Below are positions 8,876-17,313 of a DNA stretch of 37,149 bases, piece by piece; position 1 is the stretch's first letter; each line of letters begins with the position of its first letter. A model generated the notes under the pieces. That model saw only the letters and a program-made list of their open reading frames with translations, did no database searches and had not been told where the DNA came from. A program made the translations under genes and the position numbers. The stretch is from Lysobacter antibioticus HS124 (GTDB taxonomy: Bacteria; Pseudomonadota; Gammaproteobacteria; Xanthomonadales; Xanthomonadaceae), in the NCBI RefSeq assembly GCF_000336385.2, contig NZ_HG424478.1, forward strand, positions 1 to 37,149, given 5' to 3'.

Positions 8876-9343
8876 TCAGGGCGAGACGAAGGTGTCGGCG
8901 CCGGCGAGGATATGGTCCCAGTCGTACTGGCTGTTGGGCCGCGCCAACTGCCACAGGGTGCGCAGGCCGGTGCTGTTCGGCCCATCGACGCAGGTGCCGG
9001 TCCAGGCGGTGATGCTGCCGATCTGGTTCCAGCGCACGGTGAAGGCGTAGGTGGTCAGGTTGCTGCCGCCGGGCTGCGCCGGCGCGCTGTTGACCCACCC
9101 CACCAGCGGATAGAAACCGGGTGCGCCGCTGCTGGTGCGGTACTGGCCCTGGATGGCGCCGCTGCGCGGATCGTAAGACGTGATCCGCATTTCCGACCCC
9201 ATCTGATTGCGCCAGGTGCCGACCGGGCTGCCGCAACGAACCTGGGCGGCCGCCTCGGTCTTGGCCTTGCGCGGCTCCTTGGCCTGCAACGGAGCGGCGG
9301 CGAAGGCGAACGTGGCGAGAACGGCGATGACTGCGCGTTGCAT
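8876..9343 (-). CDS. Exported avidin-family biotin-binding protein
   Basis: A 155-aa protein with a signal peptide (about 1-21, cleavage near LQA/KE), a short charged linker, and one avidin/streptavidin beta-barrel (38-155). By alignment from memory with streptavidin and chicken avidin, the biotin-pocket residues are all present: N46, S50, Y68, T70, W105, S110, T112, W131 and D150. So is W142, the Trp that tetrameric avidins contribute to the neighbouring subunit. C37 and C118 occupy the places of Cys4 and Cys83 of chicken avidin and probably form a disulfide in the periplasm. The ATG at 9343 has GGAGAG about 8 bp upstream. The gene is convergent with the cyclase gene (33 bp apart). A role in starving competitors of biotin is an inference. 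Confidence 0.9.
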   Translation of the reverse strand: MQRAVIAVLATFAFAAAPLQAKEPRKAKTEAAAQVRCGSPVGTWRNQMGSEMRITSYDPRSGAIQGQYRTSSGAPGFYPLVGWVNSAPAQPGGSNLTTYAFTVRWNQIGSITAWTGTCVDGPNSTGLRTLWQLARPNSQYDWDHILAGADTFVSP

Positions 9344-9487
9344 GATCGACTCTCCGTAGGTGGACCGGCCCTCGCCGCGTCCCGCGACGCGACGGCCGAT
9401 CCCGATCATCGGAACCGCGCCTTTTCGCCTCGGCCATCACGCTCGTTCAAACGGGGATCGCGCACACGGTTTGGTTTTGAGGCGGGC

Positions 9488-9514
9488 ATTGGGGATACGG
9501 GATTGGGGATTCGG
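9488..9514. repeat. Tandem GGGATTGGGGATTC-type repeat
   Basis: Two adjacent copies, ATTGGGGATACGG and GATTGGGGATTCGG, lie between the avidin and helicase genes. Similar G-rich tandem tracts are, from memory, frequent in Xanthomonadaceae intergenic DNA. Function unknown. Confidence 0.5.
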
Positions 9515-9582
9515 AATGGCGAAAGCGCCACACCGCTGTCTCCCAACTCCTGTTCGCTGTCTCCTTGAGTTCCCCGCCAAAG

Positions 9583-9606
9583 AAAAAGGCCGGCTTGCGC
9601 CGGCCT
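9583..9606 (-). terminator. Rho-independent terminator of the RNA helicase gene
   Basis: On the minus strand GGCCGGC, a GCAA loop and GCCGGCC are followed by five T. The hairpin lies 28 bp past the helicase stop codon, the expected place. Confidence 0.85.
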
Positions 9607-9633
9607 CTTCCTGGTTCCGCTTGCGCGGGGCGA

Positions 9634-10959
9634 TCAGCCCGCGTTGCGGTCGCGGCGCTGGCCGCCCTGACCGCCGCCGCGATGCTGCTTCGGACCGGCG
9701 TGCGCATGACGCGGCGCCGGCTTGCCGTGCGGACGGTGGCCGGGCTTGCGCGGCGCGTTGTTGCCGCGGTTGCCGCCGGGGCCCGGACGGCGCGCGCCCG
9801 GTGCGTCGGAGCCCATGCGGATCGGACGCGACGGCTCGTAGCCGGCGACGGTCACCATCTCGATGTCGTCCTTGAGGATGCGCTGGATCTGGCGCAGCAG
9901 GCCGGCCTCGTCCGGCGACACCAGCGACAGCGCTTCGCCGCTGGCGCCGTTGCGGCCGGTACGGCCGATGCGGTGGACGTAGTCCTCGGCCACCATCGGC
10001 AGATCGAAGTTGATCACCAGCGGCAGGCTGGGGATGTCCAGGCCGCGCGCGGCCACGTCGGTCGCGACCAGCACCCGCGCCTTGTTCGCCTTGAAGTCGC
10101 GCAGCGCCTTCTGGCGCTGGGCCTGGCTCTTGTTGCCGTGGATCGCCACCGACTTCAGGCCGGCGTCTTCGAGCTGTTCGGCCAGGCGGTTGCAGCCGTG
10201 CTTGGTGCGGCCGAACACGATCACCTGATCGTTCGGACGGCCGGCCAGGATCTCGATCAGCAGGTCGCGCTTGCGGCCGCCGTCGACCGGATGCACGCGA
10301 TGGCTGATCGCATCGGCCACGGCGTTGTTGGCGGCGATCTGCACCTGGCGCGGCTCGCGCATGAACTCCAGCGCCAGCTGCTTGATCTGCGCTTCGAACG
10401 TGGCCGAGAACAGCAGGGTCTGGCGCGAGGCCGGCAGGCGGCCGAGGATGCGCTTGATCGCCGGCAGGAAGCCCATGTCGAGCATGCGGTCGGCTTCGTC
10501 CATGACCAGCAGTTCGACCGCGTCGAGCTTGGCGCTGCCGCGCTCGAGGTGGTCGATCAGCCGGCCCGGGGTCGCCACCAGCACGTCGACGCCGCGGCGC
10601 AGCGCGTCGAGCTGCGGGCCCATGCCGGCGCCGCCGAAGATGGCGTGGATGTTCAGGCGCAGGTACTTGGCGTAGCCGCGCAGGCTGTCGCTGACCTGCA
10701 GCGCCAGCTCGCGGGTCGGCGCCAGGATCAGCACGCGCGGCTTGCGCTGGCCGCCGCCCTGGACGGTGGCCAGGCGGTGCAGCAACGGCAGGCCGAACGC
10801 GGCGGTCTTGCCGGTGCCGGTCTGGGCGCCGCCGAGCAGGTCGTGCCCGGCCAGGGCCAGCGGGATCGCTTCGGCCTGGATCGGGGTCGGGGTGGTGTAA
10901 TTCTGTTCGGACAGCGCGCGCAGCAACGCGGGCGCCAGCCCAAGCGATTCGAACGTCAT
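9634..10959 (-). CDS. rhlE: DEAD-box ATP-dependent RNA helicase, RhlE type
   Basis: A 441-aa cytoplasmic RNA helicase. The Q motif (PTPIQAEAIP), motif I (AQTGTGKT), Ia (PTRELA), Ib (TPGR), II (DEAD in VMDEADRML), III (SAT), V (TDVAARGLD) and VI (HRIGRTGR) are all present and in order over the first 370 residues. A low-complexity basic Gly/Arg/Pro/His tail (about 375-441) probably binds RNA non-specifically. Length and tail fit the RhlE group, which acts in RNA decay, ribosome assembly and cold adaptation. The ATG at 10959 is preceded by AGGAG at a good distance. A clear intrinsic terminator follows. The long upstream spacer might hold a leader, but no element was identified. Confidence 0.93.
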   Translation of the reverse strand: MTFESLGLAPALLRALSEQNYTTPTPIQAEAIPLALAGHDLLGGAQTGTGKTAAFGLPLLHRLATVQGGGQRKPRVLILAPTRELALQVSDSLRGYAKYLRLNIHAIFGGAGMGPQLDALRRGVDVLVATPGRLIDHLERGSAKLDAVELLVMDEADRMLDMGFLPAIKRILGRLPASRQTLLFSATFEAQIKQLALEFMREPRQVQIAANNAVADAISHRVHPVDGGRKRDLLIEILAGRPNDQVIVFGRTKHGCNRLAEQLEDAGLKSVAIHGNKSQAQRQKALRDFKANKARVLVATDVAARGLDIPSLPLVINFDLPMVAEDYVHRIGRTGRNGASGEALSLVSPDEAGLLRQIQRILKDDIEMVTVAGYEPSRPIRMGSDAPGARRPGPGGNRGNNAPRKPGHRPHGKPAPRHAHAGPKQHRGGGQGGQRRDRNAG

Positions 10960-11598
10960 GGCGAAACTCCTGCAAAGCGCGAAAGCCAGCCGCGGCGCGG
11001 GCCGAAGCCTGCGCTCGATCGCGGGCGATCGCGTGACGACTCCAGCGTTCCCTTGAACCGCGCTGCGAGTGATCGGATTGAACGGCGCCGGATGCTCCGG
11101 GCCGTGTCTGCGCTACGAAAGACGTGCGGGATAAGGTCGCGCCGGCGAATCCGGGACTCGGTGCGGGGCGACAGGCAACCTGGGAAACGTACCCTTGCGG
11201 GGAGGCAGCCGTGCGCTGAACGGGGCGAACTCTACGCGAAAACCGGCTTCTCCGCCAGCTGCGGCGGTTTGCGCCCCGCCGATGCCGGCACGGCGTTCAG
11301 GCTGGGAGGCCGCGCAGGAGCGACGCGGCATCCCTCGCCACCGGGTCCCTCCCTGCCCTTCGCCAGCTTCCCACCGTTGAAAAAGGGCTACCAGACGGGG
11401 CTTTCCCGCTTCACCGATCCGATCGCCCCACGTCGCTGTGAACCATCGCGAAGTCCCTCCCCGCCCCCTTGTCTTCAAAAGGGCGGGCCTCGGATGAGCG
11501 CGCGCAACGGTGGCGCCGGCAGTGGGCCGGGGCCATGAACGCGACGACGCCCACTCCGATCCTGCGGCGATCAGACGGGCTCGCCGCGCCGCCGGCCC
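10960..11598. other. 639-bp intergenic region, no gene recognised
   Basis: This lies between the start of the helicase gene and the stop of the permease/peptidase gene, both on the minus strand. An open minus-strand frame at 11113-11478 would give a 121-aa Arg/Pro/Ala-rich peptide without domain, signal or good start site, and is judged non-coding. A CCCGCCC/GGGCGGG hairpin at 11460-11487, about 110 bp past the peptidase stop, lacks a T-run. The helicase promoter should be in the part near 11000, but no clear -35/-10 pair was seen. Confidence 0.6.
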
Positions 11599-14500
11599 TC
11601 ACAGCTTCTTGCGGTTGTCTTCCGGCACCCGGTCGATCAGCTTGTTGTAGGGGTCGAAGCCGACCTCGTACGGCGCCTCGTCGACCACCACGGTCAAAGT
11701 CGGCTCGGTTTCGAGGACGCGCCGTCGCTCCAGCCACAGCGGCTTTTCGTCGGCCTCTTCGCCCGAGGGGCCGCGCGCGAACACGCCGATCTCGATCCAG
11801 TCGTCCATCGGCGCCGGGCTTTCCTTGCCCTTGCCGTCGGCGTAGCGCTTGGCCGCGTGCAGGCGCATCGTCACCTCGTACTTGCCGTCGGCGCGACGCT
11901 TGGAAGTGGCCTCGACCACCCGGTTGTCGTAGAAGCTGATCTTTTCGAACAAATCCCCGATCAGCCGCTGCTGCTCCGGCTTGGCTTCGGCGCGCAGATA
12001 GCCCAGCAGTTCGGCCGAGTTGGTATAAGGCGGCGCCTGGTAGGCCTTGTCCTGCAGGAACCGTTGCAAGGCGCGGTTGACCGCCGCTTCGCCGAGTTCC
12101 TCGCGCAGGCGGTAGAACACCAGCGAGCCCTTGCGGTAATGCACGTAGGGCTGGTCCTCGACCCGCGCCAGCGGCAGCTCCTCGACCCGCTCGCCGCCGC
12201 GCCCGGACAAGTACTCGTCCAATTCGTACTTGAGGAAGCGGCGCATCTTGGCCCGCCCGTACTCCTTCTCCATCACCATCAGCGCCGAGTACTGAGACAG
12301 CGACTCCGACAGCACGGTCGAGCCCTGGGTGGCGGCGCCGATCACCTGGTGCGCCCACCACTGGTGCGCGATCTCGTGCGCGGTGACGTAGAACACGTAG
12401 TCGATCTGGTCCGGGTCGCGCAGGTCGGCGATGAAGCCGATCGATTCGGAGAACGGGATGGTGTTGGCGAAGCTCTGCGCGAAGCGCTCGTAGCCCGGGA
12501 ACTCCAGGATCCGCACCTGGCGGTGCTGGTACGGGGTGAAGTTGGCCTGGAAATAATCCAGCGACTTGCGCGAGGCGTCGATCATCCGGTCGACGTTGAA
12601 GGCGTGGCGGGCGTCGTAATAGATCTCGATCGGCACGCCCTGGTGCTCGGCGCGGCGGACCTCCCAGCGCGCCGACAGATACGCGTAGAACGGCATCATC
12701 GGCCGGTCCATCGCATAGTCGAAGCAACGCCGCCCGTCGCGGCGGTATTCGCGCTGCAGATAGCCCGGCGCCAGCGCGATCTGGTCCGGCGCGGTGCACA
12801 CCGAGGTCCGAAACGCGATCCAGTCGGAATCGGTGGAGATATAGTGGTTGGCGCGCGCGGCCTGATCCTCGAGCTTGGCCATGCGCGGCAACTCGCCGAG
12901 CCCGCGCTTGCGGCGTTCGTTGCGGTCTTCGAGCTGGCCGCGTTCGTTGTAGCCGAAGTGCGGCAGGTCGTTGGAGTTGAAGAAGGTGCCGTTCTCCACG
13001 ATCGAGGTATTGTCCGGCTCGTTGCCGAAGCCGCGCTGGACGAAGCTCTGGCGGAAATCGAAGTTGCGCTGCTCGCCCGCCTGCATCGGCCGGTCGAACC
13101 GGTAGATGCGGTAGCCGATGCGGCGATCGTCGCTGACCAGCTTGGCGCCGCCGAACTCCATGCGTTCGATCCGCGCTTGCGGCGAGTAGCGGACATGCAG
13201 CTCGCGGATCGGCGCCGCATGCTGATTGACGATGCGATAGCGCCCGGCGATCGTCACCGCCAGCCGCTCCGGATACAGGTCGACGCGATTGTCGACCGCG
13301 ACGATGCGCGGCTGCGGCAGGTCCTTGTAGCGGCGGTAGCGGGTCTCGTACTCGGCCTGCTCGTCCATCGCCACGTCGGACGGCAAGTAGCGGTTGAGCA
13401 CGTTGGTGTTCCAGAAAATGAAGCCGCCGACCGCCGCCCAGCACGCGATCGTGCCGGCCAGCACCAGGCTGGGCCGGCCGCGCAGGCGCTCGCGCGCCAC
13501 GGCCATGCGGCCGCGCCAGCCCGGCGCCACGCCGCGCACCCAGAATGCGGCCGACAGCAGCAATAGCGCGAGCAGGAACAGCCCCCAGTAGCCGGTGAAC
13601 CACAACCGCGGCTCGAGGAAATGGCCGTAGCCGTTGAGGTCCGAATACGGCACGCCGGGAGCGTGGCCGTAGTTGTACAGGTTGTGCTCCAGATGCAGAT
13701 AGCGCATCCCCGCCTTGACCACCAACACCAGGATGATCACCCCGTAGCCGGCGAAGCGGTTGTTGGTCAGCACCTGCATCGCCAGCGCCAGCCCGCCCAT
13801 CAGCACGAACGGGGTCGAGTTCACCAGCAATCCCTGCAGGTACAGCGCAGGTTCCAGTGCGGTGTAGCCCTTGACCAGCTGGTAGCCCATCGCGGCGACC
13901 GCGCCGACCGCCTGGAAGCAGGCCACCACCGCGACCAGGCAGACGAACTTGCTGGTCAGCGGCAGCCAGTTCGGCACCGGCATCGCGTCGATCACTTCGG
14001 CCAGACGCACGCTGCGCTCGCGGAACACCAGTTCGCCGGCGTAGTACAGCACCACGAAGATCAGCATGTAGCTGTAGGTGCCCTGCAGCGCCTCCACCAT
14101 CAGCGCGGTGGTCGGGTAGGTCTTGGTCCCGAACATGCTCTGCATGACGCTGACCGAACCGAGGAAATTCAGCAGCGAGAACGCCAGCATCACCAGGAAC
14201 GGCACGCTGCGGAACACGCCGAGCAGGTCCATGCGCAAGGCATGCAGGAACTGCGCGCGGCGCGCGCCGGCGTCGAACCGCGGCGAGACCTTGGGCAGCA
14301 CCAGAGGCGGAGTCGCCGCCTCGGCCGAAGCGGTGCGCCGGCGCTGCCACCAACGCGGCTTGCCGGTACCGGCGCGCAGCGGCTTGAACAGGGCGAAGGC
14401 CAGCGCGATCACCGCCAATCCGGCCGCGCTCCACAGCAGGCGGTTGACCAGCAGGAAACCTTCGATCGCCGGCAGCGCGCGGTTGTACTCGTCGGCCGAC

Positions 14501-15168
14501 CAATAGCGGATGCTGCGATCGAACGCGACCAGGCCGAACGGATCGAGCAGGGTCGCCAGCCAATCGTTCTCCATGTCCTCCATCAGCACCCCGGCGATGG
14601 CGTTGAGCAGGAAGAACCCCATCGCGCCCAGGTACACCACCAACAACTTGCGCGAACTCAGCGCCAGCAAGGTCAACAGCGCCCCGGTCACGATCAGGTT
14701 CGGCAGCACGAACACCGCGAAGCCCCACAGGTAGGGACGCAGCGAGAATGCCGCGACCCGCTCCGGATCCACCCAGGGCATGAACGGCCCCAGCATCATT
14801 CCCAACGCAACCAACACGTACAGCGCCAGACAGCCGACCAGGGCCGCGGCCAGGCGCCCGATCAGATAGTCGCGCTTGCGCATCGGCGTGGCGAAGAACA
14901 AGTCCGCCGTGCCCTGTTCGAAGTCGCGCAGCAGCGCGCCGGCCACGAACACCATGATCGCGAACAGCCCGACCACGCTGAAATTGCCGAACAGGTTGAC
15001 GATCACCACCGGCGCGTTGCGGTCGACGTTTCCGATCGCACCGCCCATCTGCACCGCTTCGCTGCTGGTCAGGGCGAAGGCGAGCAGACCGTAGACCGCG
15101 GCGAACAGCCACAGCAACGGCGAGCGCAGCTGCTGCCGCAGCTCGAAACGGAAGAATTCCAGGATCAT
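11599..15168 (-). CDS. ABC-2 permease fused to M1-family aminopeptidase
   Basis: An 1189-aa membrane protein. The first half (about 1-580) is a run of a dozen or so hydrophobic helices of the ABC-2 permease type: MILEFFRFELRQQLRSPLLW start, then LLRDFEQGTADLFFATPMRKRDYL, and a second module beginning near residue 305. The C-terminal half (about 600-1189) is an M1 metallopeptidase domain with HEIAHQWW at 931-938 and a downstream Glu in LSESLSQYSALMVMEKEYG. Between the last His of HEXXH (935) and that Glu (955) are 19 residues, one more than in classical M1 enzymes. No GAMEN exopeptidase motif is evident. The ATPase gene lies 13 bp upstream, so they form an operon and probably one complex. This architecture is known as an annotation class, but its substrate is unknown. 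Confidence 0.93.
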   Translation of the reverse strand: MILEFFRFELRQQLRSPLLWLFAAVYGLLAFALTSSEAVQMGGAIGNVDRNAPVVIVNLFGNFSVVGLFAIMVFVAGALLRDFEQGTADLFFATPMRKRDYLIGRLAAALVGCLALYVLVALGMMLGPFMPWVDPERVAAFSLRPYLWGFAVFVLPNLIVTGALLTLLALSSRKLLVVYLGAMGFFLLNAIAGVLMEDMENDWLATLLDPFGLVAFDRSIRYWSADEYNRALPAIEGFLLVNRLLWSAAGLAVIALAFALFKPLRAGTGKPRWWQRRRTASAEAATPPLVLPKVSPRFDAGARRAQFLHALRMDLLGVFRSVPFLVMLAFSLLNFLGSVSVMQSMFGTKTYPTTALMVEALQGTYSYMLIFVVLYYAGELVFRERSVRLAEVIDAMPVPNWLPLTSKFVCLVAVVACFQAVGAVAAMGYQLVKGYTALEPALYLQGLLVNSTPFVLMGGLALAMQVLTNNRFAGYGVIILVLVVKAGMRYLHLEHNLYNYGHAPGVPYSDLNGYGHFLEPRLWFTGYWGLFLLALLLLSAAFWVRGVAPGWRGRMAVARERLRGRPSLVLAGTIACWAAVGGFIFWNTNVLNRYLPSDVAMDEQAEYETRYRRYKDLPQPRIVAVDNRVDLYPERLAVTIAGRYRIVNQHAAPIRELHVRYSPQARIERMEFGGAKLVSDDRRIGYRIYRFDRPMQAGEQRNFDFRQSFVQRGFGNEPDNTSIVENGTFFNSNDLPHFGYNERGQLEDRNERRKRGLGELPRMAKLEDQAARANHYISTDSDWIAFRTSVCTAPDQIALAPGYLQREYRRDGRRCFDYAMDRPMMPFYAYLSARWEVRRAEHQGVPIEIYYDARHAFNVDRMIDASRKSLDYFQANFTPYQHRQVRILEFPGYERFAQSFANTIPFSESIGFIADLRDPDQIDYVFYVTAHEIAHQWWAHQVIGAATQGSTVLSESLSQYSALMVMEKEYGRAKMRRFLKYELDEYLSGRGGERVEELPLARVEDQPYVHYRKGSLVFYRLREELGEAAVNRALQRFLQDKAYQAPPYTNSAELLGYLRAEAKPEQQRLIGDLFEKISFYDNRVVEATSKRRADGKYEVTMRLHAAKRYADGKGKESPAPMDDWIEIGVFARGPSGEEADEKPLWLERRRVLETEPTLTVVVDEAPYEVGFDPYNKLIDRVPEDNRKKL

Positions 15169-15181
15169 GGGCGCGCTCCGC

Positions 15182-16078
15182 TCAGGCCGCGACGCGCGCG
15201 TGCTGGCGCAGGCGCTGGAAGTACACGTCCTCCAGATCCGGCTCGACCGGTTCGAATCCGGACTCGGGCGCCTCGGCGCTGAACACGTGGATCACCGGCT
15301 GGCCGCCGACCAGGCGCGTCGACAGCACGGTGAAGCGGGTCTCGTAGCTGGGCAGTTCGGCCTTGGTCACCCGCTTGCGCCAGACCTGCTCGCGCAGCGC
15401 GGCGATCGCCGCGGCCGGCTCGCCAGTCAGCAGCACCTTGCCCTTGTTGACGATCGCCATGGTCGGGCACAGATCGGTCACGTCCTCGACGATGTGGGTC
15501 GACAGGATCACCGCGACCTGCTCGCCGATCTCGGCCAGCAGGTTGAGAAAGCGATTGCGCTCCTCGGGGTCCAGGCCGGCGGTGGGCTCGTCGACGATCA
15601 CCAGCCGGGGCTGGCCGAGCAGAGCCTGGGCGATGCCGAAGCGCTGGCGCATGCCGCCGGAGAAGGTGCCGAGTTTCTGCTTGCGCGCGTTCCACAGATT
15701 GACCTGGTGCAGCAAGCCGTCCACCACTTCGCGGCGCTGCCTGCGCTGGCTCAGGCCCTTGAGCACGGCGAAATGCTCGAGCAGGTCCTCGGCGCTGACC
15801 TTGGGATAGACGCCGAAGTCCTGCGGCAGGTAGCCGAGTTGGCGGCGTACGGTCTCCTTGTCGCGCAGCACGTCGATCGGCTTGCCGTCGGCGCCCTCCA
15901 GGGTGGCGCTGCCGGAGTCGGCCTCCTGCAGGGTCGCCAGGGTGCGCATCAGCGAGGACTTGCCGGCGCCGTTCGGGCCGAGCAGGCCGAACATGCCGCG
16001 CGGAATCTCCAGGCTGATGCCGTCGAGGGCGCGCACGCCGTTGGCGTAAGTCTTGGTCAAATCGCGGATGGTCAGCAT
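15182..16078 (-). CDS. ABC transporter ATP-binding protein
   Basis: A 298-aa nucleotide-binding subunit. Walker A is GPNGAGKS (34-41), the Q-loop LPQDFG (84-89), the signature FSGGMRQR (139-146), and Walker B LVIVDEP (159-165) with the D-loop AGLD; the H-loop His is in LSTHIVED. The extra 70-residue C-terminal region, ending EPDLEDVYFQRLRQH, is typical of ABC-2 export ATPases. It should energise the permease/peptidase encoded 13 bp downstream. The start at 16078 was chosen because it begins the ABC fold directly and has AGGGA about 9 bp upstream; a longer in-frame start would add an unrelated Arg-rich stretch. Confidence 0.95.
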   Translation of the reverse strand: MLTIRDLTKTYANGVRALDGISLEIPRGMFGLLGPNGAGKSSLMRTLATLQEADSGSATLEGADGKPIDVLRDKETVRRQLGYLPQDFGVYPKVSAEDLLEHFAVLKGLSQRRQRREVVDGLLHQVNLWNARKQKLGTFSGGMRQRFGIAQALLGQPRLVIVDEPTAGLDPEERNRFLNLLAEIGEQVAVILSTHIVEDVTDLCPTMAIVNKGKVLLTGEPAAAIAALREQVWRKRVTKAELPSYETRFTVLSTRLVGGQPVIHVFSAEAPESGFEPVEPDLEDVYFQRLRQHARVAA

Positions 16079-16244
16079 CGCTGGTTCCCTGTCGTTGCCC
16101 GTTGGACGCGGCCGGCGGCCGCGCATGGCGGTCCGCGACGCACGCGGACGTTTCCACGCAGATGCTAGCGACGGCGCGCACCGCGCCCATGGGCGGATGG
16201 TCTACGTGACCGATGGCAGGGGGCGGATTGTGACGCCGGCCGCG

Positions 16245-17198
16245 CTAGCCGGCGCCCGCGCGGTACTCGCGCGGCGACACGCCGTAGCGCTTCTTGAACG
16301 CTACCGACAAGTGGCTGTGGCTGGCGAAGCCGGCCTCCACGGCGATCGTGGCGATGTCCTGGTCGCTCTCGCGCAGGCGCAGGCAGACCCGGCGCAGGCG
16401 CTCGCCGAGCACGTACTGGATCGGGCTCGCGCCGAATGCGGCACGGAATGCGATCAGCAGGCGGTGCACGCTCAGCCCGGCGATCTGGGCCAGTGCGGCC
16501 AAGCGGATCGGCCGGTCCGAAGCCGGATGTTCCAGATGCGCGCGGATGTAGTCCTCGATGCGCCGCCGCTGGATCGGCGCGAGTTGCGGCGGCGGCGCGG
16601 CATGCGCCGCCGCTCCCGCCGCGTACTCGCGCAGCAAGTGCAGGCCCAGGGCCTGGCCCAGCGCCTCGCGCAGCATCGCCGCCAGCTCGTCGCCGGCGCC
16701 GCTGAGCCCGGCCAGGCGCGCGGCCAGGCCGTGCACGAACGGATCGCGGTGCTTCATGCGCGCGCCGAGCCCGGCGGCGGCATCCCGGCAGGGACCGAAA
16801 CGGGCCGGGTCGATATTGAACTCGGCGTAGGCGATGTCGCCGCCCAGCGCCTCGCCGCGGTACTGGCGCCCGGCCGGAATCAACCACAGGTCGCCGGCGG
16901 CGGGCGGCAGGCGCAGCCGGCCGGCGCCTTCGATGCGGGTCTCCAGGCGCCGCATCGCGCCGTCGAGATGGACGATCAGGGTGTGGCGGTCGTGCTGCAG
17001 CCGCCACTGGGTCGGCTCGGCGATGCTCTCGGCGGCGAAGGCGAAGTCCAGCCCGGGGGCCAGGCTCAGTTCGCGGTTGAACGCCAGCCGACGCGCGCCG
17101 AGCCAGTCGCGCACCGCCGCCGCGCCCAGGGCCGCGTCGGCGCGGGCGACGGCGCCGGCCGCAACGGCCGGCGGAGAAGTTGGAAGCGGTTCGGACAT
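16245..17198 (-). CDS. AraC-family transcriptional regulator
   Basis: A 317-aa regulator. The N-terminal half has a cupin-like sensing domain (about 45-150), including DLWLIPAGRQYRGEALGGD. The C-terminal 100 residues form the double helix-turn-helix of the AraC/XylS family, with IRLAALAQIAGLSVHRLLIAF and IATIAVEAGFASHSHLSVAFKKRYGVSP. No effector can be assigned. It is transcribed divergently from the short-chain dehydrogenase gene with a 115-bp gap that contains a TGACA-N13-TGTCA repeat, so it probably controls that gene and itself. An upstream in-frame ATG at 17234 would add 12 residues; 17198 is preferred. Confidence 0.9.
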   Translation of the reverse strand: MSEPLPTSPPAVAAGAVARADAALGAAAVRDWLGARRLAFNRELSLAPGLDFAFAAESIAEPTQWRLQHDRHTLIVHLDGAMRRLETRIEGAGRLRLPPAAGDLWLIPAGRQYRGEALGGDIAYAEFNIDPARFGPCRDAAAGLGARMKHRDPFVHGLAARLAGLSGAGDELAAMLREALGQALGLHLLREYAAGAAAHAAPPPQLAPIQRRRIEDYIRAHLEHPASDRPIRLAALAQIAGLSVHRLLIAFRAAFGASPIQYVLGERLRRVCLRLRESDQDIATIAVEAGFASHSHLSVAFKKRYGVSPREYRAGAG

Positions 17199-17233
17199 CG
17201 TGGAAGCGCGGCAGGCCCGGGGCGAGCTAAACA

Positions 17234-17257
17234 TGACAGCAATCACATTCGTGTCAA
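17234..17257 (-). promoter_or_regulatory. Candidate -35 and operator between araC-type and SDR genes
   Basis: TGACA and TGTCA form an inverted pair spaced by 13 bp (17234-17256). The right arm, read on the minus strand, is a perfect TTGACA -35 hexamer (17257-17252) pointing at the AraC gene. No convincing -10 follows at 17-18 bp, so the promoter assignment is tentative. Confidence 0.3.
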
Positions 17258-17313
17258 CACACGGGGCAGTCCCGTCCCGCGTCCCTCCCCGCCCCAAAAA
17301 ACGGAGTCCCTCC

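Noticed and set aside
11113-11478. 121-codon open frame on the minus strand upstream of rhlE
   Set aside because: Arg/Pro/Ala-rich, no domain, no signal peptide, no ribosome-binding site, composition typical of chance frames in GC-rich DNA.
13621-15282. 553-codon open frame on the plus strand opposite the ABC-2/M1 gene
   Set aside because: Antisense shadow: rich in His, Gln and Arg, with no domain, and opposite a well-supported gene.
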